Below the pieces are notes generated by a model. It did not search any database. It saw only the letters and a program-made list of their open reading frames with translations, and was not told where the DNA came from. The translations under genes and the position numbers were made by a program. Source: Acidobacteriota bacterium (GTDB taxonomy: Bacteria > Acidobacteriota > UBA4820 > DSQY01). Taken from it: DNA of 64,000 nt. Shown here one piece after another: positions 26,904 through 33,807 of the stretch. The stretch covers positions 1 through 64,000 of the forward strand of contig JAJYLT010000011.1 in assembly GCA_021787565.1 (NCBI GenBank). The letters run 5' to 3'. The first letter of the stretch is position 1, and each line of letters opens with the position of its first letter.

Positions 26904-26957
26904 GAAGGCGCGAGATTTGAAGGGGACGGGTTGTTCCGCGGGCGGAGGGCGGAGGCC

Positions 26958-27755
26958 GTGAGCCTGCACGTGCGGAGCACCATCCAGCTCCAGCAGGGCA
27001 TCCTGTACGGGCCGGTGCTCTCCCGCCGGCTCGGCCGCTCCCTGGGCCTGAACATCCTGCCCGATGAGATCAAGGTCTGCTCCATGAACTGCGGATACTG
27101 CCAGTATTCCTGGACCGGAATCCTGGCCACCCAGCCGGCCCTCTACGCGGGCTTCCTGCCTTCGCGTGATCACGTCAGGGTGGCCCTGGAGGCCGGGCTG
27201 GGCCGCCTGATGGAGGAGGGCACGCCGCCCGACACGCTGACCTTCTCGGGCAACGGGGAGGCGACGCTGCACCCCGAGTTTTCGGGCATCGCGGAGGACG
27301 TGGTGGCCCTGAGGGACCTTTACGCGCCAGCCTGCCGGACGGCCATCCTCTCCAACTCCACCACCGTGGACCGGCCGGAAATCAGGGCGGCGCTGGAACT
27401 GTTGGATGATCCGATCCTGAAGCTGGATACGGCCGTGGAGGGCACCTTCCGGCGCCTGAACGGCCCCGCCAGGGACGTGAGCCTGGCCGCCATTCTGCGC
27501 GGGCTCAGGGCCATGGGCTCCAGGGCGATCCTCCAGTGCATGTTCGTCAACGGGAGGGTGGACAACACCACGCCAGAGGAGGTGTCCGCCCTCGTGGAAG
27601 CGGTCAGGGCCATAGGCCCGAACCACGTGCAGATCTACACCCTGGACCGCGGCCCCGCGGATCTGGATCTGTGCCCGGTGCCGACCGAACGGCTCGAAGC
27701 CATCGCCTCGGCCATTCGGGAGGGCGCGGAGACCGACGCCAGGGTGTTCTTGTGA
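26958..27755 (+). CDS. Radical SAM protein
   Basis: The product is about 265 residues, beginning at a GTG with GGAGG upstream (a TTG at 26931 is the alternative). The cluster motif is CSMNCGYC near residue 43, followed by FSGNGEATLHPEF, the usual SAM-binding GGE-like region. It belongs to the short radical SAM proteins related to COG0731 (wybutosine-type/YfkA-like). It contains no extra cluster Cys cassette. The function is unknown. Confidence 0.75.
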   Translation: MSLHVRSTIQLQQGILYGPVLSRRLGRSLGLNILPDEIKVCSMNCGYCQYSWTGILATQPALYAGFLPSRDHVRVALEAGLGRLMEEGTPPDTLTFSGNGEATLHPEFSGIAEDVVALRDLYAPACRTAILSNSTTVDRPEIRAALELLDDPILKLDTAVEGTFRRLNGPARDVSLAAILRGLRAMGSRAILQCMFVNGRVDNTTPEEVSALVEAVRAIGPNHVQIYTLDRGPADLDLCPVPTERLEAIASAIREGAETDARVFL

Positions 27756-27784
27756 GCCAACACCCTCATAGGGAGCGTTGAACA

Positions 27785-29359
27785 ATGGCGGCCCATATCC
27801 TGATCTATTCGATCGTGGGTCTGCTCCTGGGGATCGGCCTGGGGTTGCTGGGCGGCTGGATTCTGAACAGCCGCCTCGGCGAGAAGAGCCTCGTCCGGGC
27901 CCGGGAGGAGTCCGCGCGTCTCCTGGAAGATGCCAAGATCCAGGGGGAGAACCTGAAGAAGCTCGAGCTGGCCAAGGCCCGAGAGGAGTTCCAGCAGGAG
28001 CGCTCCGCGGTGGAGGAGGATTACCAGAAGCGCTTCGAATCGGTGAAGAACATCGAACGGGCCATGAACCGCCGCGACGCGCACCTCCAGCAGGTCGAGC
28101 GCGAGCAGCAGAAGCGGCTGGGCGAGATGGAGACCATGGCCGCGGAGATCGAGGCGAACGAGGCGGCGCTCCAGGGGAGGCGGGGCGAGATCGACGCCGT
28201 GATCGCCGAGTACAACAGCCGCCTGGAGAAGGCGGCGGGCCTCACCATCGAGGACGCCAAGAAGCAGCTCGTGGCCAATCTCAAGAACGAGGCCGAGCAC
28301 GAGGCGGCGAACATGATCCGCCGCATCAAGGAGGAGGCCCAGCGCACCGCCGAGATCGAGGCGCAGAAGATCGTCACCCTGGCCATCGAGCGGGTGGCCG
28401 TGGACCAGGTCGTGGAGCGCACCACCTCCCAGTTCAAGCTGCCCGACGAGGCCATCAAGGGGCGGCTGATCGGCCACGAGGGCCGGAACATCAAGTTCTT
28501 CGAGGAGCAGACCGGGATGCAGCTCCTCATCAACAACGAGGATCCCAACACGGTGGTGATCTCGGGCTTCAATCCCGTGGCCCGCGAGATCGCCAGGCAG
28601 TCCCTGGAGAGGCTGATCCAGGCAGGCAAGATCCACCCGCGGAAGATCCAGGAAGTGGTGACCAAGGTCAAGAAGAAGGTCCAGCGGGAGATCCAGGTGG
28701 CCGGCGAGGAGGCCTTCACCTACCTGGCCCTGGAGCCTCCCAACCCCGAGATCCTCAAGCTCGTGGGCAAGCTGAGGTACCGCACCTCCTACGGGCAGAA
28801 CGTGCTGAACCACTCGGTGGAGGTGGCCGAGCTCTGCGGCAACATGGCAGCCGAGCTGGGCCTGGACGTGACCCTCGCCAAGCGGGCCGGCCTCCTTCAC
28901 GACATCGGAAAGGCCATCGACGTGGAAAAGGAGGGGACCCACCCCCAGCTCGGGGGCGAAGCGGCCCGCAAGTACGGCGAGCACGAGGTGGTGATCAACG
29001 CCATCGAGAGCCACCACGAGGACGTGGAGGTCATCCACCCCATTTCGGTGCTGGTGGCGGTCTGTGACGCCATCTCGGGCTCCAGGCCCGGGGCGCGTCG
29101 GGCCTCCTTGACCGACTACCTGCGTCGAATCGAGACCCTCGAGAGCATCGTCACCTCCTTTGAAGGAGTGGAACAGTGCTTCGCCATTCAGGCGGGGAGA
29201 GAGGTGCGGGTGATCGTCAAGACCGACCAGGTGGACGACGACAAGATGCCCTTCCTGACCTCCGAGATGGCCAAGAAGATCCAGGACGAGATGGACTACC
29301 CCGGCCACATCCGCCTGACCATGATCCGGGAGGCGAAGGCGGTGCAGTACGCCGGGTAA
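27785..29359 (+). CDS. rny: Ribonuclease Y
   Basis: The 524-residue product has the full RNase Y order: one N-terminal transmembrane helix (IYSIVGLLLGIGLGLLGG), a long coiled coil (about 30-190), a KH domain with KGRLIGHEGRNIKFFEE (about 225) and an HD domain with HSVEVAEL and LLHDIGKA (about 340-480). RNase Y is a membrane-anchored endoribonuclease that initiates mRNA decay. It is flanked by a radical SAM gene and mqnE. Confidence 0.97.
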   Translation: MAAHILIYSIVGLLLGIGLGLLGGWILNSRLGEKSLVRAREESARLLEDAKIQGENLKKLELAKAREEFQQERSAVEEDYQKRFESVKNIERAMNRRDAHLQQVEREQQKRLGEMETMAAEIEANEAALQGRRGEIDAVIAEYNSRLEKAAGLTIEDAKKQLVANLKNEAEHEAANMIRRIKEEAQRTAEIEAQKIVTLAIERVAVDQVVERTTSQFKLPDEAIKGRLIGHEGRNIKFFEEQTGMQLLINNEDPNTVVISGFNPVAREIARQSLERLIQAGKIHPRKIQEVVTKVKKKVQREIQVAGEEAFTYLALEPPNPEILKLVGKLRYRTSYGQNVLNHSVEVAELCGNMAAELGLDVTLAKRAGLLHDIGKAIDVEKEGTHPQLGGEAARKYGEHEVVINAIESHHEDVEVIHPISVLVAVCDAISGSRPGARRASLTDYLRRIETLESIVTSFEGVEQCFAIQAGREVRVIVKTDQVDDDKMPFLTSEMAKKIQDEMDYPGHIRLTMIREAKAVQYAG

Positions 29360-29429
29360 TAGGACCGGAAAACGAGACCACGAATCCTTGGACCAGGGTC
29401 CAATGGGTTCTTAGCCATAGGGGTTGCCC

Positions 29430-30584
29430 GTGAACACGATGCAGGCCTCCGAGCGGGCCGTTCAGGGGTTAGCCGGATCCCGGGTCCGCCGGAGGCAGGT
29501 GCGGGATGCCTCCCTTCACCCCATCATCGACAAACTGGAGGCGGGCGAGCGCCTGGGGTTCGAGGACGGAGTGGCCCTCTACCGGACCCACGACCTGGCG
29601 ACGCTCGGCATCCTTGCCAACCGCGTCCGGGAGGGGAAGAACGGCGGCGTGGCCTACTTCAACGTGAACCGCCACATCAACCACACCAACATCTGCGTCA
29701 CGGGCTGCTCCTTCTGCGCCTTCGCCAAGAAGCCGCGGCAGGAGGGCGCCTACCGCATGACCATCGAGGAGATCGCCGGAAAGGCGGTGCCGGCCCCGGG
29801 CGAGCGGTGGGAGGAGATCCACATCGTCGGCGGGCTGGACCCCGGGTTCAGCTTCCAGGACTGCCTGGAGATGCTGCGGGCCATCCGCGCCGTCAACCCT
29901 TCGGTCCACCTCAAGACCCTGACCCTGGTGGAGGTGGACTACTACGCGAAGCGCGAGCGCAAGAGTCCCCAGGAGATCCTGGAGGCCCTCCGGGAGGCCG
30001 GCATGGGCTCGCTGCCCGGCGGCGGGGCGGAGATCCTCGGAGAGGAACTGCGGCGGAAGATCTGCCCCAACAAGATCAGCGGACAACGCTGGCTGGATCT
30101 TGCCCGGATCGCCCATCAGATGGGCATCCGCAGCAACTGCACCATGCTCTACGGCCACGTCGAGGCCATCGAGGACCGGGTGGACCACGTGCTGAGGCTG
30201 CGGGAGCTCCAGGACGAGACGGGTGGATTCATGGCCTTCATCCCGCTCCAGTTCAACAAGCACAATACTCCGTATGAGCACCTGCCCGACGTGACCGGGG
30301 AGGACAACCTCAAGACCCTGGCCGTCTCCCGCCTGCTTTTCGACAACATCGACCACATCAAGGTGTACTGGATCATGGTGGGGTTGAAGATCGCCCAGGC
30401 CGCCCTCTGGTTCGGGGCGGACGACCTCGACGGGACCGTGGTGGAGGAGCGCATCACCCACGACGCGGGCGCCACCACGCCCGTGGGCGTGGGACTCGAG
30501 GACCTCCTCCACCTGATCCGGAAGGCCGGCCGCGTACCCGTCGAGCGCGACAGCCTCTACGGCGTCCGTCAGGTCTACGCGTAG
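29430..30584 (+). CDS. mqnE: Aminofutalosine synthase
   Basis: The product is about 384 residues and is a radical SAM enzyme of the futalosine menaquinone pathway, joining the chorismate-derived enolpyruvyl benzoate to SAM. The diagnostic regions are NVNRHINHTNICVTGCSFCAF (CxxxCxxC cluster), GSLPGGGAEI, SNCTMLYGH and FGADDLDGTVVEE. The start codon is a GTG at 29430 or the TTG two codons earlier. No other mqn genes are in the window. Confidence 0.9.
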   Translation: MNTMQASERAVQGLAGSRVRRRQVRDASLHPIIDKLEAGERLGFEDGVALYRTHDLATLGILANRVREGKNGGVAYFNVNRHINHTNICVTGCSFCAFAKKPRQEGAYRMTIEEIAGKAVPAPGERWEEIHIVGGLDPGFSFQDCLEMLRAIRAVNPSVHLKTLTLVEVDYYAKRERKSPQEILEALREAGMGSLPGGGAEILGEELRRKICPNKISGQRWLDLARIAHQMGIRSNCTMLYGHVEAIEDRVDHVLRLRELQDETGGFMAFIPLQFNKHNTPYEHLPDVTGEDNLKTLAVSRLLFDNIDHIKVYWIMVGLKIAQAALWFGADDLDGTVVEERITHDAGATTPVGVGLEDLLHLIRKAGRVPVERDSLYGVRQVYA

Positions 30585-30606
30585 GGGAATTGCGAATTGA
30601 AAGAGA

Positions 30607-30630
30607 ACACCAAACGCCAAGGCACGAAGG
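30607..30630 (+). repeat. Short dispersed CACCAAG...CACGAAG repeat
   Basis: ACACCAAACGCCAAGGCACG is a diverged unit of a low-complexity motif that also appears inverted at 60429-60454. Confidence 0.4.
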
Positions 30631-30691
30631 GCTGACGGATTGGGGATTTGGGAAGCGGCTCATCCTTGGCCCCTCCACCCTCCTTCCCATT

Positions 30692-30744
30692 GTGGGAGCC
30701 GTCGCCTGACGGCGACGGGATCGCGATCAGGCGATCGCTCCCAC
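30692..30744 (-). repeat. REP family 1 BIME with short linker
   Basis: GTGGGAGC, the B palindrome, a two-base spacer, then the A palindrome and GCTCCCAC form a complete inverted pair. Compared with the 20-kb copies, the linker of about 22 bases is missing. Confidence 0.88.
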
Positions 30745-30790
30745 ATCCATCATCCATCATCCATCATCCAATCCATCATCCATCATCATA
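30745..30790. repeat. CATCCATCATC microsatellite
   Basis: Tandem CATCCATCAT units follow the REP directly. A complementary GATGGATGATGG tract occurs at 55505-55550. Confidence 0.8.
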
Positions 30791-30796
30791 CAAAGA

Positions 30797-30820
30797 GGGG
30801 CGAGGCCTAGGCCTCGCCCC
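30797..30820 (-). terminator. Perfect 24-base palindromic terminator
   Basis: GGGGCGAGGCC is followed directly by TA and its complement. In minus orientation the palindrome is followed by CTCTTTG, so it is a likely Rho-independent terminator for the minus-strand gene that ends at 30848. Confidence 0.7.
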
Positions 30821-30847
30821 GTGCCAGGAAGAGGGAGGAAAAGGAAA

Positions 30848-32551
30848 CTATCGCCGCCGGTTGCTCCGACCGGGCGGCGGTGCTGAAGGGATGCTGATTC
30901 GGGGCTCCGGCACGCTCATGCCGGAGGGCGGGCGGCTGGGGATACGCCGCGGCGCCTGCGGGAAGGGCTCTACGCGCTGTGGCCTCTCCACGCCCTGCCG
31001 CTCCCACCGGGGTGTTTCGCGAACCGGTGGCGCAACGGATCGGGGCGCGTACCGATTCGGCTCGACTCGCTTGGGAACGTAGGGTTCGGTCCGGACGCCG
31101 CCCTCGACGGGTGTTCGGGGGCTCCGCGGCGTGCGGTCACTCGAGCTCCGGTTGGGGGCAGCCGGCCAGTCGCGGCCGCGGGGCTGGTTGGGGACGGCCG
31201 TCCGATCTCCGGCTCCACCCCTGACCGGGCGCGTGTCGCGCCAGGCGGGCTGGACGGAGGGGAAGGCACGGCTCGTGGTCCTGATGGGCTCCGCGATCTG
31301 CCTTCCAAGCTCTCGGCCCGTGATCCGTCCGTCCCGGAAGGCCCTCACGCGATGGGGCGGCAGGTTGATGGAGGTGAAGCTCCCTCTGCTCCTGGGGCTC
31401 CCGCCGCGAAGGCCACCGGGGTTGCCCGGCGCCCTCGGATAGATGGGACGGGGCGGGGGGGCGGTCCGATGGTGCACGATGATGGGCCTCAAATTGCTCT
31501 GGTAGATGTAGCCCACGGGACAGCTATACCAGCCGGCCGGGCCCCAGATGGGGTAACCGTCATAGCCGAGGGGACACCAACCCAGCCAGCCGTCGTCCCC
31601 CCACCAGAAGCTGACCCACGCCGGTGCGAAATAGGGGCCGGGGACCCATCCCCACCCGATGCCCACGTTGAACACCCATCGCCCGTAATGGAAGGGGGCC
31701 CAGCCCCAGGCCTCGTAGGGAACCCAGGTCATGCCCCAGGGATTCCAGACCCACCTGCCGTCGGTGTAGGGAGCCCACCCGGCGGGCAGGCCGCTGGGGT
31801 ACCAGACGTCGCCGTAGGGGGCCGTGTAGGACCAACTGCCGTAGTTATCGAGCTCGGAGGAGTAGGCGTAAAGGTCCGAAGGCAGATAGCGCCGGGAGAC
31901 CGATTGCACGGGCCTCGGCAGGTTGCTGTCCCGGTACTGCACGAGGGTCGAATCCACCGGCTGGGCGGTCATGGGCTGCAGCGGGGGATAGCCGTAGTCC
32001 GTGTAGGTCATCTGGTGGGCCTGAAGGGCCACGGTGGAGCCCGCGCTGGCCACGAGGCAGGCTCCATCCAGGGCAGTGATCTTGGTCCTGTCGACGTTCT
32101 GAACCTGGAGGTAGTAGACCCCGGGGCGTGAAGGGCTGAGCGAGGCCGAGGGGGTCGTGACCACGTAGTCGGCCGTCTGGTCATTCCAGCCCCTCACGTC
32201 GAGGAGCATGGCCCCCTTCCACAACCGGACGACCAGTCCCTTGCCGCTGGCCGGGCCCGCCTGGGGGAACTGGTCCACTTCGATCCGCGAATCGTAGTCC
32301 ACCCAGAGGTGGTTCCCATCCTGCATGAGGACGTCGAGCTGGCCGCTGGGCCCCGTCCAGATGTTGTCGCCGTTCATGAGCGGCACGTTGATGCCCAGGC
32401 TCTGCGTTTGCTCGTCCGCGGAGCCCTGGACGTAGCCATCCCCCCTGACGTTCTTGACCACCGCGTAGTCTTCGGCCCGGAACGCCGTTGCTCCCGCCAG
32501 CAGGAAAAGGCTGGTGAGCGCGGCTACCATCAGTGGTTTCGTGGTCCACAT
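30848..32551 (-). CDS. Secreted FecR-like/DUF6600 Trp-rich protein
   Basis: The 567-residue product has a signal peptide and a FecR-like N-terminal domain (about 30-200: NVRGDGYVQG, GDNIWTGPSGQLDV). A Trp/Tyr/Gly-rich central repeat follows (about 240-370; repeated GRWVWNPWG-like units such as YGDVWYPSG and YGRWVFNVG), as in DUF6600 proteins. The C-terminal region is a disordered Arg/Pro-rich tail of about 180 residues. Such proteins are frequent in Acidobacteriota and Myxococcota and are probably cell-surface associated. The substrate or partner is unknown. Confidence 0.8.
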   Translation of the reverse strand: MWTTKPLMVAALTSLFLLAGATAFRAEDYAVVKNVRGDGYVQGSADEQTQSLGINVPLMNGDNIWTGPSGQLDVLMQDGNHLWVDYDSRIEVDQFPQAGPASGKGLVVRLWKGAMLLDVRGWNDQTADYVVTTPSASLSPSRPGVYYLQVQNVDRTKITALDGACLVASAGSTVALQAHQMTYTDYGYPPLQPMTAQPVDSTLVQYRDSNLPRPVQSVSRRYLPSDLYAYSSELDNYGSWSYTAPYGDVWYPSGLPAGWAPYTDGRWVWNPWGMTWVPYEAWGWAPFHYGRWVFNVGIGWGWVPGPYFAPAWVSFWWGDDGWLGWCPLGYDGYPIWGPAGWYSCPVGYIYQSNLRPIIVHHRTAPPPRPIYPRAPGNPGGLRGGSPRSRGSFTSINLPPHRVRAFRDGRITGRELGRQIAEPIRTTSRAFPSVQPAWRDTRPVRGGAGDRTAVPNQPRGRDWPAAPNRSSSDRTPRSPRTPVEGGVRTEPYVPKRVEPNRYAPRSVAPPVRETPRWERQGVERPQRVEPFPQAPRRIPSRPPSGMSVPEPRISIPSAPPPGRSNRRR

Positions 32552-32733
32552 AGCCTGACCTCCACGCCTCTCCTACGAGCAAGGGATGTGCCAGCCACGA
32601 AAGCCGGCCATCCCCTAGAAATTCCTGGAAGCATCACAATAGGGAATCGGAATTGTCCTGTGCCGAACGCAGAATTCATCCGGGTTACCGGACACTGCCG
32701 GCGCACCGTTCGGACAGATCCTGAGCCGTCCGG

Positions 32734-33468
32734 CTACTTGTTCCCCTCGATGATTACCGTAGGCGGAACGGCGGAGATCTGCTGCTGGACGCTCTGGATT
32801 TGGCTGTCCAGGCCGGATAACTGGTTCTTCACGCTGTTCAGCTGGGACTGCGCCTGGTCGATCTGGGCCTGAATCCGCTGTTTGTCGTTGTACTGGGTGG
32901 AGAAGTTGAATTTCTGCTGCAAGTCCTGGACTTGCTTGCTCAGATCGGCCTGCTGCCGCTGGGCCGTGAATCTGTCGCTCATGAGGGAATTCAGCCGGCC
33001 CTGCAGTTCCTGCCGGGCGCGCTGCGCATTGGCCGCCTCCGCGGCCTGCCTATCTTCCTTGGGAGCGGCCTTGGATCCCTCCGCGGAGGAAGGGACTTCC
33101 CCTTTGGCTGGAGAGCTCAATTCGCCCTCGTTGGCAAGGCGGGAATGGGCCGTGATCTTGTTGAGCATCTCGTCGGTAATGACGAGAGGCTGGGGCTTTT
33201 CAGGGGGTAGCACGGAGGCGGGGACCACACCCTGCATGTCCGGGGTTGCCTTTTTCGTGTTCAGTTCTTGGCTCGCCGCCATATCTATCTGGTCCGCGGG
33301 CAGGTAGAGAGTCATCCCCTCCTTCATGAAGAAGGCCAAGTTCTGCTTGATCACCGGCTTTTCCTCGGCGGTGATGATCTTGCCGTTCTTGAGCTGGATC
33401 TGGTATTCGGCGGAGACTGAAGCCCCCACTAGACAGAACAACGTGGTTAGAAGAAGAATCCGCTTCAT
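32734..33468 (-). CDS. Secreted coiled-coil protein
   Basis: The 244-residue product has a signal peptide (MKRILLLTTLFCLVGASVSA) and a short N-terminal domain that begins EYQIQLKNGKIITAEEKPVI. A Pro-rich linker leads to a long coiled coil (about 140-235) rich in Gln and Asp. No family is recognised. The gap 32552-32733 to the downstream gene shows no clear terminator. Confidence 0.65.
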   Translation of the reverse strand: MKRILLLTTLFCLVGASVSAEYQIQLKNGKIITAEEKPVIKQNLAFFMKEGMTLYLPADQIDMAASQELNTKKATPDMQGVVPASVLPPEKPQPLVITDEMLNKITAHSRLANEGELSSPAKGEVPSSAEGSKAAPKEDRQAAEAANAQRARQELQGRLNSLMSDRFTAQRQQADLSKQVQDLQQKFNFSTQYNDKQRIQAQIDQAQSQLNSVKNQLSGLDSQIQSVQQQISAVPPTVIIEGNK

Positions 33469-33539
33469 TCCTAACCCCCTTTCGCGCGTTTATAGTATGG
33501 CGCCCCGGGGGCGGCCGGTCAAGATTGGGGGGACGCCCC

Positions 33540-33640
33540 AATTCCGCGATAGCGGCTCAACCGCTTTGTAGGAGCGGCGCCTCGCCGCGAACCGGGTGAC
33601 CCTGCGACCAGGATGCGGTGCCCGCGTACGGTCCGTCGCG
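33540..33640 (-). repeat. REP-like family 2 element, truncated copy 3
   Basis: An inverted copy of the 143-bp element begins at its AATTCCGCGATAGCGG end and stops after about 100 bases. The opposite outer end and one inner hairpin are missing. Confidence 0.88.
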
Positions 33641-33673
33641 CTGTATGCTCGCTTCTAGGGAAAATCGTCCGCT

Positions 33674-33723
33674 GCGGGAGCAATCGCCCGATTGCGACAG
33701 TCGCCGGTAGGCGACGGCGCCCA
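33674..33723 (+). repeat. REP family 1 BIME with compensatory changes
   Basis: The A palindrome reads GCAATC-GCCC-GATTGC instead of GCGATC-GCCT-GATCGC, so both arms changed together. The B half follows. Along with the truncated family 2 copy it accounts for the 33469-33807 gap. Confidence 0.85.
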
Positions 33724-33807
33724 TAGTGATGCGGATGCGATGGAGCGACTGGGACCGATTTGACACACCTTCACGCCGTTGGTAGTCTGACCCCGTTGGA
33801 GGCGCCC

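Noticed and set aside
27635-29308. 557-codon antisense frame opposite rny
   Set aside because: It is composed of His/Leu/Asp-rich shadow sequence of the RNase Y coiled coil; the true gene is on the plus strand.
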